This document shows positions 43,955 through 52,105 of a DNA stretch of 64,000 nucleotides, piece after piece (positions within the stretch are counted from its first letter, which is position 1; each line of letters opens with the position of its first letter). The notes beneath the pieces are model-generated. The model saw only the letters and a list, made by a program, of their open reading frames with translations, was not told the DNA's origin and searched no databases. The translations under genes were made by a program, and so were the position numbers. The stretch is from Desulfovibrio sp. G11 (GTDB taxonomy: Bacteria; Desulfobacterota; Desulfovibrionia; Desulfovibrionales; Desulfovibrionaceae), in assembly GCF_900243745.1 (NCBI RefSeq), contig NZ_LT984798.1, positions 862,501 through 926,500 on the forward strand. Direction: 5' to 3'.

Positions 43955-44250
43955 TGTTTGCTCCTCATGTGTTTGCCTGGAGATAGTCTTAGCAAATTAT
44001 GATGCCTTGTCCATAGAGCATTTACTGTTGGGAATTTATATTCCCAATCTTCGGGGCGCTCGCTTCGGCGTTCAGGCGGACCGATACACAGCATTGGCTG
44101 CGGGCACCCGCTCCCGCTGCGTCGTCCGTACAACTGTACAATACAACTGCGCACAGAAACGCCATGGTGATAGAATTGAAGCGGCGGCAGCCGGAATAAG
44201 AGCATCCCGCCTGCCGCCTATGGGTATGACACAGAGTGTCGGGGCAACTG
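43955..44250. other. Intergenic region upstream of the gntR-type gene
   Basis: Contains TTGGGAAT-TTAT-ATTCCCAA (44028-44047), an 8-bp perfect inverted repeat that could be an operator for the regulator. It also contains TAGAGCATTT, shared with repeats at 29.4 kb, and a hairpin GGCGGCAG/CTGCCGCC (44183-44218) that may terminate the transporter gene. Confidence 0.45.
44028..44047. promoter_or_regulatory. Candidate operator ahead of the gntR-type gene
   Basis: Perfect 8-bp inverted repeat TTGGGAAT with ATTCCCAA around TTAT, about 75 bases upstream of the start. An autoregulatory role is a guess from position and symmetry. Confidence 0.35.
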
Positions 44251-45654
44251 TTAGGCCGCTTCGGGCGCCGCGTCTTCGGGCGTGGCATACCGCCGGTTCC
44301 AGCCGGTGACGGCAGAGAATATCAGCACCACCAGCAAAGCCCACGAATACGGATTGTACAGAGCCGTGCTGATGGGCGGCGCCGCAATACCGTAGCTTTC
44401 TGCCGCGCTCACCATGGCGCCGTACCAGGCGGCCACCACAATGTGCCACGGCAGAATAAAGAAGATGGTACACACCGCGCAGTCCATAAGGTTCGCGCGC
44501 CGCGCCGGGGCAAGGTTGAACTTTTCGCCTATGGGGCGCACAAGGCTCGGCCCCACCAGCAGTTCCGCCGGAGCATTGGCGGAAATGGGAATGGACGCCA
44601 GAATGGTCACCCCCACGATAAACAGTTCAGCCTGACGCACTGTGCTGACCACACTCTTGTGGGCAAATTCCAGGATCTTGGTCATTATGCCGCATTCCAC
44701 GAGGATCTGGGTAACGGCAAGAATAAGGATGGCAAAAATGATCGCGCCCACCACGCCGTCAATACCGGACTGGATGATCCCCGTAGAAGCCCCCGCCTTG
44801 GCGGGAATACCGAAAATATCGCCGGGCTTGAGTGTGCCGATAAGCATACCCACCAACGCCGCCGTGACGTTGCCGTAAATGAGCGACTCAATGATATGCC
44901 TGCCGCTGAGCGCAGCCACCACAACCACGATCAGGGCCACCAGCATGAATATGCCGGAAGGATTCAGGTTGGCCTGGATCTCGGGCAGCACCACGGTTTC
45001 GCCCCCGCCGCCGAAAATCATGAATACCAGCGCGGTAAAGGCCGCCGCCACAATACAGAGCGGAAAGCGGCTTCGCACGACGTCGCGCATGGTGGCGCCC
45101 TGTGTGTACGCAGACACAATGGTCGTGTCCGATATGGGAGCCAGGTTGTCACCGAAGGCCGCGCCTGACAGAATGGCCAGGCCGAGCATGGCCGGATCCG
45201 CCCCAAGGAAATATCCCGCCGGGTACAGCACCGGGGTCAGGGCGATGCACGTACCGGTGCTGGTTCCCGTACCCAGGGCAAAAAGCATGGCCGCGGCAAA
45301 GACCAGCAGGGTAAATACCGCCCCCTGCGCCCCTGTGGTCATGCCGAGCCACAGCAGCCCGTCCACCAGCCCCCCCGCCGCCATCAGCTTGCCGAACACC
45401 CCCGCGAACAGCCAAGCCGTAACGATGACAATACCGGTCTTGTCGCCGATGCCGCGCATGGCGGCCTTGCAGTATTCCTCTTTGCTTCTGGCAAAAAATA
45501 GCCCCACTGCCAGCGCCAGCCAGGCGCAGGCCCAGAACGGCTTGGTGCCGCCCCGGCCCGCCACGGAAAGCCACACAAGCCCCACCACCAGTATGGCAAG
45601 GGGAACAAGCCCGCCCCATATGCCGCCGTACATTTTCAACTTGTCATTCTGCAT
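44251..45654 (-). CDS. NhaC-family sodium-coupled antiporter/organic-acid transporter
   Basis: 467 residues with about eleven membrane segments. Family signatures include LFALGTGTSTGTCIALTPVLYPAG (near 130), LSGAAFGDNLAPISDTTIVSA (near 165) and SIPISANAPAELLVGPSL. NhaC relatives exchange Na+/H+ or carry malate/lactate-type substrates. Its neighbours, a GntR regulator and a D-cysteine desulfhydrase-like enzyme, suggest it carries that enzyme's substrate or product. GGAAGAG precedes the ATG. Confidence 0.87.
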   Translation of the reverse strand: MQNDKLKMYGGIWGGLVPLAILVVGLVWLSVAGRGGTKPFWACAWLALAVGLFFARSKEEYCKAAMRGIGDKTGIVIVTAWLFAGVFGKLMAAGGLVDGLLWLGMTTGAQGAVFTLLVFAAAMLFALGTGTSTGTCIALTPVLYPAGYFLGADPAMLGLAILSGAAFGDNLAPISDTTIVSAYTQGATMRDVVRSRFPLCIVAAAFTALVFMIFGGGGETVVLPEIQANLNPSGIFMLVALIVVVVAALSGRHIIESLIYGNVTAALVGMLIGTLKPGDIFGIPAKAGASTGIIQSGIDGVVGAIIFAILILAVTQILVECGIMTKILEFAHKSVVSTVRQAELFIVGVTILASIPISANAPAELLVGPSLVRPIGEKFNLAPARRANLMDCAVCTIFFILPWHIVVAAWYGAMVSAAESYGIAAPPISTALYNPYSWALLVVLIFSAVTGWNRRYATPEDAAPEAA

Positions 45655-45678
45655 GGTTCTCTTCCTCTCCCGTCGGGG

Positions 45679-45719
45679 AAAAATAACGTACGGGCCGCGT
45701 GGTCAGCCCACGCGGCCCG
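45679..45719 (-). terminator. Rho-independent terminator after the PLP lyase gene
   Basis: 12-bp perfect stem (CGGGCCGCGTGG with CCACGCGGCCCG, 45691-45719) and, on the minus strand, a T5 run. It separates the lyase gene from the transporter gene, so the latter depends on read-through or its own promoter. Confidence 0.8.
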
Positions 45720-45725
45720 CGCCGA

Positions 45726-46727
45726 CTATTGGCGGAACTCGTCAAGATAGGCGTACAGGGCGGGAGAACCACCCGTATGCAGGAAAAGCACATTGGAGCC
45801 TGCGGCAAAATGTCCCTTCCGCACAAGGTCGATCAGGCCCGACATGGCCTTGCCGGAATACACCGGGTCAAGAAGAATGCTTTCTGTAGAGGCGAGCAGG
45901 CGCACCGCCTCCACCATGGCGGTTGTGGGCAACGAATAGCCGGGACCCACGTAGTCATCGTAAGCCACCACTGCTTCTCTCGGCAAGGGCGTAGGAACGC
46001 CCAGAAGGCCCGCAGTTTCCTGCATGAGCGAGTACACGGCTTCTTCCTGTACGGGCTTTTTGCGGTTCACGCCGATGCCCGTCACGGGGATGTTCATATT
46101 GCAGCCAAGCATGCCCAGCAGTACGCCCGCATGGGTTCCTGCGCTGCCGCTGGGTACGACCATGTGGTCAAAGTCAAGGCCGCGGTCAAACATCTGCTGC
46201 ATGATCTCCTGCGTGCACTGCACATAGCCCAGCGCACCGATGGCGTTGGAAGCGCCGCCGGGGATAATGTACGGCTTGCGCCCTTCGGCCCGCAGTTTTT
46301 CAGCCAGTTTTTCCATTTCCTGCATCATGGGGCTGCCGCCGGGCACCACTGTGGTGCTCTTGACGCCCAGAAGGCGGAAAAGAAAGTTGTTGCCCGAGGC
46401 ATCGGGGTTATAGCTGCCGGCAACGCGCTCTTCAAGAATCAGATGGCAGTCCAGCCCCTCTTTCACCGACCAGGCCAGCGTAAGGCGGCAGTGGTTGGAC
46501 TGCACGGCCCCGCAGGTAATGATGGTATCCGCCCCTTTAGCCAGCGCATCGGCAATGGCGAAGTCAAGCTTGCGGGTCTTGTTGCCGCCGCTGGTGCCGG
46601 GCAACAGGTCGTCGCGCTTGATCCACACATTGACCTTGCCGCCAAGGGCCTTGCTGAAGGCCGGCAGAAATTCCAGAGGCGTGGCCTCCTTCACATATCC
46701 TCTGCGCGGAAATTTGCTGAGATTCAT
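45726..46727 (-). CDS. PLP-dependent D-cysteine desulfhydrase / L-cysteate sulfo-lyase-type enzyme
   Basis: Fold-type II PLP enzyme of 333 residues. The PLP Lys is in the SGGNKTRKLDF motif (near residue 55), preceded by VNVWIKRDDLLPG; QSNHCRLT, PGGASNAIGALGYV, VPSGSAGTHAG and LLDPVYSGKAMSGLIDL are all present. These features fit both DcyD and the related cysteate lyase CuyA, so substrate (D-cysteine, cysteate, 2,3-diaminopropionate or an ACC-like compound) is open. AGGAGG five bases before the ATG at 46727 fixes the start. Products would include pyruvate, ammonia and sulfide or sulfite. Confidence 0.85.
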   Translation of the reverse strand: MNLSKFPRRGYVKEATPLEFLPAFSKALGGKVNVWIKRDDLLPGTSGGNKTRKLDFAIADALAKGADTIITCGAVQSNHCRLTLAWSVKEGLDCHLILEERVAGSYNPDASGNNFLFRLLGVKSTTVVPGGSPMMQEMEKLAEKLRAEGRKPYIIPGGASNAIGALGYVQCTQEIMQQMFDRGLDFDHMVVPSGSAGTHAGVLLGMLGCNMNIPVTGIGVNRKKPVQEEAVYSLMQETAGLLGVPTPLPREAVVAYDDYVGPGYSLPTTAMVEAVRLLASTESILLDPVYSGKAMSGLIDLVRKGHFAAGSNVLFLHTGGSPALYAYLDEFRQ

Positions 46728-46851
46728 GTTTGCCTCCTGATGCTGGGGTTCATCAAAATGCCGCGCGTCCGTCCTGTCCGATGCCGTGACCGGCAGCGTG
46801 AGTTCGGCCATGGCGAACGCGATCGCACATTTTGAAATTGTTAAAAGTTAA

Positions 46852-46868
46852 ATGTCAACATTTGACAT
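46852..46868. promoter_or_regulatory. Candidate GntR/FCD operator upstream of the PLP lyase
   Basis: ATGTCAA-CAT-TTGACAT, a perfect 7-bp inverted repeat about 125 bases before the lyase ATG. FCD regulators usually bind short palindromes of this general shape; assignment to the neighbouring regulator is inference. Confidence 0.45.
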
Positions 46869-47060
46869 ATCTTCTTTTAAGAAAACTTTCCCAAGCTTGT
46901 CAAGGCCAACATGCCCCCAGCACAGTGCATTTCACGCAACAACAATATAATACTATGAATTATATGAAGTATATTCAAAATAATCTTTTACTCTACTTGC
47001 AAAACCAACGTCGCCGGCAAAATGTCTCTGCGAATCTTTTAGTACGCCCCTTCGCCTGAT

Positions 47061-47074
47061 TGATTGATCAATCA
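47061..47074. promoter_or_regulatory. Perfect 14-bp palindrome
   Basis: TGATTGATCAATCA, about 210 bases upstream of the aro promoter. Its role is unknown. Confidence 0.35.
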
Positions 47075-47281
47075 CTATTTTCTGCCGACTACTACCTCAT
47101 GTTCCTTTTATAACAATCATGCCGGTCATCCGCCCCTACGCGCACGTGCCCGAAGCGGGCTATAAAACATCACTGCTTAATATCAGGCGAAATATAAAAA
47201 CAATGACATTACGCTTCCAACAACCACGCCTCCGCTACAACGCAGCCGAAAGGTGTCCTTTTATTTTTTTCGCCAAAGGTA

Positions 47282-47310
47282 TTGACAGCAGTTTTTACCC
47301 GGCGTAACGT
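47282..47310 (+). promoter_or_regulatory. Sigma-70-type promoter of the aro operon
   Basis: TTGACA (47282-47287), 17-base spacer, TAACGT (47305-47310). Transcription would start near 47317, giving a 290-base leader before aroA' that includes the leader peptide and attenuator. Confidence 0.75.
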
Positions 47311-47336
47311 TTTTGCAGAAACAACAAGGATTTTTT

Positions 47337-47441
47337 ATGCAACGCATTTCTTCCAACCACACTTCCTCTTACGCCGCTGGCTTTTATAGCTGGTATTTTT
47401 TTGCGTATTTTATGGATGCCTGTGGTCGGGAGCTTCGCTGA
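47337..47441 (+). CDS. Aromatic-rich attenuator leader peptide of the aro operon
   Basis: Short open frame of 34 residues with AAGGA seven bases before the ATG and a TGA at 47439-47441. Residues 16-25 read FYSWYFFAYF, eight aromatics in ten positions (Phe four, Tyr three, Trp one), plus Tyr12. Such clustering of the regulatory amino acids is the hallmark of leader peptides (pheL, trpL and similar) in which ribosome stalling controls transcription. It lies directly between the promoter and the terminator at 47467-47503. It is too short for standard gene callers. Confidence 0.82.
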   Translation: MQRISSNHTSSYAAGFYSWYFFAYFMDACGRELR

Positions 47442-47466
47442 CGCAAAAAGACGAGTTGGGAAGTTC

Positions 47467-47503
47467 AAAGGGCCGCAGGCAAACCGCCAGCGGCCCTTTT
47501 TTT
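47467..47503 (+). terminator. Attenuator terminator of the aro operon with competing antiterminator
   Basis: AAAGGGCCGC (47467-47476) and GCGGCCCTTT (47490-47499) form a 10-bp perfect stem ending in seven T. The 5' arm overlaps 47471-47481, which can instead pair with 47417-47427 (11 pairs, two G-U). That competing strand lies just past the aromatic codons, so a ribosome stalled there leaves it free, while one at the stop codon covers it. A further pairing, TTTTTGCGT (47398-47406) with ACGCAAAAA (47441-47449), may be the pause hairpin. Confidence 0.82.
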
Positions 47504-47607
47504 GTATGGGCAGCCGGTCTTCAAAATGCCCACGCCGAGCGGTCCAGGCTACAGGCAATATGCAATTTGACTGCAATACGCACGTCAACAACTAAAAGGA
47601 GCAGGCC

Positions 47608-48405
47608 ATGTACCTTGGAAAAAAAGTTCGTCTTGAACGAATTATCAATCGTGAAAACGGGCGAACCATTATCGTACCTATGGACCATGGCGTTACCATA
47701 GGTGCAGTTGATGGCCTTATGGATATGCGCGAGGCCGTCAACGACATGGCCCGGGGCGGCGCGGACGCGGTGCTCATGCACAAGGGCCTTGTGCGCTGCT
47801 CGCACCGCAGTGCGGGCAAGGACATCGGCCTTATCGTCCACCTTTCCGCCTCCACGGCCCTGACGCCCAACGGCAATACCAAAACCCTGGTCGGCACGGT
47901 AGAAGAAGGCATCAAGCACGGGGCGGACTGCGTGTCTGTTCACGTCAACCTGGGCGATCCCAATGAGCGGCTCATGCTGGCAGACCTCGGCAGGGTGGCC
48001 GAAGCCTGCGACAACTGGCACATCCCCCTGCTGGCCATGATGTATGCCCGCGGTCCGCAGATTCAGGACGGCTTTGCTAAAAATGTGGTGGCCCATTGCG
48101 CCCGCGTCGGTGTGGAACTGGGTGCAGACATCGTAAAGGTTCCCTACACCGGCGATGTGGACAGCTTTGCAGAAGTTGTGGCCTCCTGCTGCGTGCCTGT
48201 GGTCATTGCCGGGGGCGAGCGCATGGAGTCCACGCGCCAGATACTCCAGATGGTGCACGACTCCATCAAGGCGGGCGGCGCGGGCATTTCCGTGGGCCGC
48301 AACGTTTTCCAGCACCCCAGCCGAGTTAATCTTGTCAAGGCCCTGCGGGCCATCGTGCATGAAAACGCCAGTGTGGACCAAGCCATCACTATGGTGGGAG
48401 AATAA
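47608..48405 (+). CDS. aroA': 2-amino-3,7-dideoxy-D-threo-hept-6-ulosonate synthase (class I aldolase family)
   Basis: First enzyme of the alternative, archaeal-type route to 3-dehydroquinate, condensing L-aspartate semialdehyde with a 6-deoxy-5-ketofructose phosphate. 265 residues of the FbaB/DhnA aldolase fold. It shows the N-terminal IVPMDHGVTIGAVDGL, CVSVHVNLGDPNE and the Schiff-base Lys in GADIVKVPYTGD (near residue 175), then VVIAGGERM and GGAGISVGRNVFQH. AAAAGGAG precedes the ATG. It is the first structural gene after the attenuator. Confidence 0.93.
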   Translation: MYLGKKVRLERIINRENGRTIIVPMDHGVTIGAVDGLMDMREAVNDMARGGADAVLMHKGLVRCSHRSAGKDIGLIVHLSASTALTPNGNTKTLVGTVEEGIKHGADCVSVHVNLGDPNERLMLADLGRVAEACDNWHIPLLAMMYARGPQIQDGFAKNVVAHCARVGVELGADIVKVPYTGDVDSFAEVVASCCVPVVIAGGERMESTRQILQMVHDSIKAGGAGISVGRNVFQHPSRVNLVKALRAIVHENASVDQAITMVGE

Positions 48406-48409
48406 CAAT

Positions 48410-49393
48410 ATGTCGCGCATTTATTTCAGTTGTGTCCCCTTTGACAAGGGCGATGTGACGCTTGCTCTCGAATCGGGCGTGGACGGCGTTATTGTACCCG
48501 CCGAACATGTGGAACAGGTGGCCAGTCTTTCGCGCTGCCCCGTATGGGCCGCCGAAGAAACTCCTCTGGTGACCCTTGGCGCCAAGGCTGACGAAGAGGC
48601 CGTACTGCAACGACTGCACAAGGGCGAGCGCGTGGTGCTGGCGCGCGGATGGGAGGTTATTCCTGTAGAAAACCTTCTGGCCCAGAGCGACAGCGTACTG
48701 GCTGAAGCCGGTACACTGGACGAGGCCCGCCTTGCCGCAGGTATTCTGGAACGCGGTGTGGCGGGCATTGTTGTATCCAGGGCGGCCGTGGCCGACCTCA
48801 AGGATATCGTGGCCCAGTGCAAGATGGCTCGCAGCCGTGAAGAGCTGATGCCCGCCGTGGTCACCCGCGTGGAGCCTGTGGGGCTAGGGCACCGCGTCTG
48901 CGCCGACACACTCTCCCTGCTGCGCAAGGGGCAGGGCATGCTGGTGGGCAATTCCAGCGCCTTCACCTTTCTTGTGCATGCCGAAACCGAGCGCAATGAA
49001 TATGTGGCTGCCCGCCCCTTCAGAGTCAATGCCGGAGCCGTACACGCCTATGTTCGTCTGCCCGGCGACCATACTACCTACCTTGGTGAATTCCGCGCCG
49101 GACAGGAAGTGCTTGTTGTGGATTACACAGGCGAAACCAGCGTGGCCACGCTCGGCAGGGTCAAGATAGAAGTGCGCCCCATGTTGCTTGTGGAAGCCCA
49201 GGTCGAAACCCCCGAAGGCGTAAAAACCGGTACGGTGTTCCTCCAGAATGCCGAAACCATCCGCCTGACCACCCCCGAAGGCGAAGCCGTAAGCGTGGTC
49301 GGGCTGAAGCCCGGCGACCGCGTGCTCTGCCGTCTGGACGAGGCGGGCCGTCATTTCGGCATGCGCGTACGCGAAGACATACAGGAGGTATAG
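48410..49393 (+). CDS. aroB': 3-dehydroquinate synthase II
   Basis: Oxidises, deaminates and cyclises the previous product to 3-dehydroquinate, replacing classical AroB. 327 residues. Typical blocks are GVDGVIVPAEHVEQV, VLARGWEVIPVENLLA, VTRVEPVGLGHRVCADTLSLL, GMLVGNSSAFTFLVHAET, RPFRVNAGAVHAYV and the TEGVKTG-like TPEGVKTGTVFLQNAETI. GGGAG lies nine bases before the ATG, four bases after aroA' ends. Confidence 0.94.
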   Translation: MSRIYFSCVPFDKGDVTLALESGVDGVIVPAEHVEQVASLSRCPVWAAEETPLVTLGAKADEEAVLQRLHKGERVVLARGWEVIPVENLLAQSDSVLAEAGTLDEARLAAGILERGVAGIVVSRAAVADLKDIVAQCKMARSREELMPAVVTRVEPVGLGHRVCADTLSLLRKGQGMLVGNSSAFTFLVHAETERNEYVAARPFRVNAGAVHAYVRLPGDHTTYLGEFRAGQEVLVVDYTGETSVATLGRVKIEVRPMLLVEAQVETPEGVKTGTVFLQNAETIRLTTPEGEAVSVVGLKPGDRVLCRLDEAGRHFGMRVREDIQEV

Positions 49394-49394
49394 C

Positions 49395-50654
49395 ATGGGC
49401 GACAGCAACAGCCGCTGGCCCGGGCCGGCCTCCATGCCGGAGTGCGGACCGGAATGCGGAACAGGGCGCAAAGAAAAAATCCACAATGCCGACGAGCGCC
49501 TTTCCACCATCCGCCACGAGATAGACGCGGTGGACCAGGATCTGCTGGACCTCTTTAACCGTCGCGCCGCCCTGAGCCGCGAGGTCGGCCGCATCAAGGC
49601 TGGATCGCCGGGCATTATCTTCAGGCCCGTGCGCGAAAAAGAGGTGCTCGACAGCCTGGCCGCCCGCAATCCCGGCCCCTTGCCCGAAGACCATCTGCGG
49701 GCCATCTGGCGCGAAATATTTTCATCGTCCCGCGCCCTGCAACGGCCGCAAAACGTTGCGTATCTGGGACCGGAAGGAACATTTTCCTATTTTGCCGGGA
49801 TTGAATACCTGGGGCATGCGGCCACCTTTCACCCCTGTAACGATATTGCGCAGGTCTTTGAAGAAGTGGCATCGGGCCGTTGCGAACTGGGCGTAGTGCC
49901 GCTGGAGAATTCCCTTCAGGGTACAGTGGGCGTGAGCTTTGACCTTTTTCTCAAGCATGAGGTCTTTATACAGGCCGAACTTTTTTCACGCATCTCGCAC
50001 TGCCTGCTGAGCAACGCCCCGTCCCTTGCCGCGGTACGCACGGTCTATTCGCACCCGCAACCTCTGGCCCAGTGCGGCACATGGCTGCGTACGCACCTGC
50101 CCAATGCGGGCCTTGTACCTGTGGAATCCACAGCGGCCGCTGCCCAGCGCGCGGCCCAGGGGCCGGATCAGGAGCATGCGGCGGCCATCGGGCACGGCAA
50201 GCTCGCCGACCTCATGAGCCTTGGCACCCTTGCCAGCCGCATTGAAGACGAACCCGGCAACTGGACGCGCTTTGTCATCATCGGCCCCAAGGCCTCCGCC
50301 GCCCAGGGCGGTAAACTACAGAATCCCCAGCCCGGGCATGGCGGCGCGGACAAGACGTCCCTGCTTTTCACCCTTCCCGACAAGGCCGGAGCGCTCTCAC
50401 GCGTGCTGGACCTGCTGGCCGGACACGGCATCAACATGCGCAAGCTGGAGTCGCGCCCCATGCGCGGCCAGTGCTGGAAATATGTCTTCTTTGCCGATGT
50501 GGAAAGTGACCTCGAAGACCCGCGGCATGCCGACCTGCTGGTTCAGCTGGGCCACGCCTGTACGGGCTTTCGCATTCTGGGCAGCTACCCCACGGGACCG
50601 CAGCTGGACCGCCTTGACCTTCATACGGACGAACCGGAGCAGAAAGAATCATGA
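49395..50654 (+). CDS. pheA: Chorismate mutase / prephenate dehydratase (P-protein)
   Basis: Converts chorismate to prephenate and then phenylpyruvate. 419 residues. The chorismate mutase domain spans about 33-110 (LSTIRHEIDAVDQDLLDLFNRR). The dehydratase domain spans about 118-300 (YLGPEGTFSYFAG, LGVVPLENSLQGTVGVSFDL, and WTRFVIIG in place of the usual TRF motif). The ACT domain spans about 315-400 (TSLLFTLPDKAGALSRVLDLL, LESRPMRG) and is the usual Phe-feedback site. AGGAGG six bases before the ATG. It overlaps aroA by four bases (ATGA). Confidence 0.96.
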   Translation: MGDSNSRWPGPASMPECGPECGTGRKEKIHNADERLSTIRHEIDAVDQDLLDLFNRRAALSREVGRIKAGSPGIIFRPVREKEVLDSLAARNPGPLPEDHLRAIWREIFSSSRALQRPQNVAYLGPEGTFSYFAGIEYLGHAATFHPCNDIAQVFEEVASGRCELGVVPLENSLQGTVGVSFDLFLKHEVFIQAELFSRISHCLLSNAPSLAAVRTVYSHPQPLAQCGTWLRTHLPNAGLVPVESTAAAAQRAAQGPDQEHAAAIGHGKLADLMSLGTLASRIEDEPGNWTRFVIIGPKASAAQGGKLQNPQPGHGGADKTSLLFTLPDKAGALSRVLDLLAGHGINMRKLESRPMRGQCWKYVFFADVESDLEDPRHADLLVQLGHACTGFRILGSYPTGPQLDRLDLHTDEPEQKES

Positions 50655-52105
50655 GCCAGACCAAGGGCGCCGCAGCCGCCAACCATGCTGTGGAAGCCGC
50701 CGGAATTACGGAAACGGTGACCGTTACGGCTCCCGCCTCCAAATCGGTATCGCACCGCTATCTTATGGGCGCGGCCCTGGCCGGGGGGACCTCCATTGTG
50801 CGCCATACCCTTGAAAGCCGCGACCTGAAGCGCACCCGCGCCATCCTTTGCGCAGCCGGGGCAACAATGGCAGAACTGCCAGAGAGCACCCCCGCCTCGG
50901 GAGCCTGGCAGGTCACGGGCATGAACGGCGCCCCCCGCGGCGGTACAGCCGCAGCGCCCCTGTCCTGCGATGTGGAAGAGTCGGGAACCACCTGCCGCCT
51001 GCTTACGGCCGTGCTGGCCGCCGGGCAGGGGGTGTTCCGTATCCACGGGGCAGCCCGCATGCACGAACGGCCCATTGCGGAACTGACCGATGCCCTGGCC
51101 GCCCTGGGTACGCAGACAAGCTTTGAGGAAAAACCGGACTGCCCCCCCTGTGTCCTCACCGCTCACGGCCTTGACCCGGCCCGCTGCGGCGGCATTGTGG
51201 AACTGGGCATGGATATTTCAAGCCAGTATTTTTCCGGCCTGCTGCTGGCCGCCCCCATGGGACCAGCGCCCCTGACCCTGGCCCTGGGCGGCCGCAAGGC
51301 CGTGTCCTGGCCCTATGTGGGCCTGACCCTGCAATGCCTTACGGACTACGGCATCAGATTTGAAGTGCAGACCCGCCGCGACACCGGAGCCCCCTGGCAG
51401 CCCATGGGCGACGGTGCGTGGCGCAGGCTGGACGAGGCCCTGCCCGGCTGCCTGCGCATCACCGTTTACCCCGGCCCTTACCGTGCCGGAGAATATACCG
51501 TTGAGGGGGACTGGTCCGGCGCGTCCTACCTGCTTGCCGCGGGAGCCATCGGCCGCCGCCCGGTACGTGTGGAAGGCCTGCGGGCCGACTCCCTTCAGGG
51601 TGATCGCGCCATGCTGAACATCCTGCAAAGAATGGGGGCACGGGTGGATGTGCAGCCCCTGGCCGTGACGGTCTATCCCTCGCGCCTGCACGGCGTGGAT
51701 CTGGATATGGGGCACTGCCCGGACCTTGTACCCACAGTGGCGACGGTGGCGGCCTTTGCCCAGGGGTCTACGCGCATCCGTAACGTGGCCCACCTGCGCC
51801 ACAAAGAGTCTGACCGCATCAAGGCTCCGGCCACGGAACTGGGCAAAACCGGCGTGGTCGTGGACGAACTTTCGGACGGCATGCTGGTCAACGGCCTGGG
51901 CGGCCGCAACAACGGCAAACCCGATCACCCCATTCTGCCCGACGGCCAGACCCTTTCGGCCCATAACGATCACCGCATCGCCATGTCACTGGCCCTGCTT
52001 GACCTTTGCCGCTCCGAAGCCGTGGTACGTTCGCGCCTGGACGATCCTTCGGTAGTCGGCAAATCCTTTCCGCAATTCTGGAATATCTGGGAGAAACTGG
52101 CATGA
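50651..52105 (+). CDS. aroA: 3-phosphoshikimate 1-carboxyvinyltransferase (EPSP synthase)
   Basis: Sixth step of the shikimate pathway. 484 residues, longer than usual because of an N-terminal extension of about 20 residues and small insertions. Blocks: APASKSVSHRYLMGAALAGG (near 30), VEESGTTCRLL in place of the usual NSGTTMR, LGMDISSQYFSGLLLAAP, and the C-terminal NVAHLRHKESDRI and HNDHRIAMSLALL. The start overlaps the pheA stop (ATGA), implying translational coupling. Confidence 0.95.
   Translation: MSQTKGAAAANHAVEAAGITETVTVTAPASKSVSHRYLMGAALAGGTSIVRHTLESRDLKRTRAILCAAGATMAELPESTPASGAWQVTGMNGAPRGGTAAAPLSCDVEESGTTCRLLTAVLAAGQGVFRIHGAARMHERPIAELTDALAALGTQTSFEEKPDCPPCVLTAHGLDPARCGGIVELGMDISSQYFSGLLLAAPMGPAPLTLALGGRKAVSWPYVGLTLQCLTDYGIRFEVQTRRDTGAPWQPMGDGAWRRLDEALPGCLRITVYPGPYRAGEYTVEGDWSGASYLLAAGAIGRRPVRVEGLRADSLQGDRAMLNILQRMGARVDVQPLAVTVYPSRLHGVDLDMGHCPDLVPTVATVAAFAQGSTRIRNVAHLRHKESDRIKAPATELGKTGVVVDELSDGMLVNGLGGRNNGKPDHPILPDGQTLSAHNDHRIAMSLALLDLCRSEAVVRSRLDDPSVVGKSFPQFWNIWEKLA

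Larger units (their letters stand above)
46728..47281. other. AT-rich divergent region between the PLP lyase and the aro leader
   Basis: About 550 bases, markedly AT-rich. It holds the palindromes at 46852-46868 and 47061-47074. Short open frames here have no ribosome sites. Confidence 0.45.

Noticed and set aside
46829..47059. 75-codon plus-strand frame in the AT-rich aro upstream region
   Set aside because: Low-complexity translation with no homology; it overlaps palindromes and promoter-like sequence.
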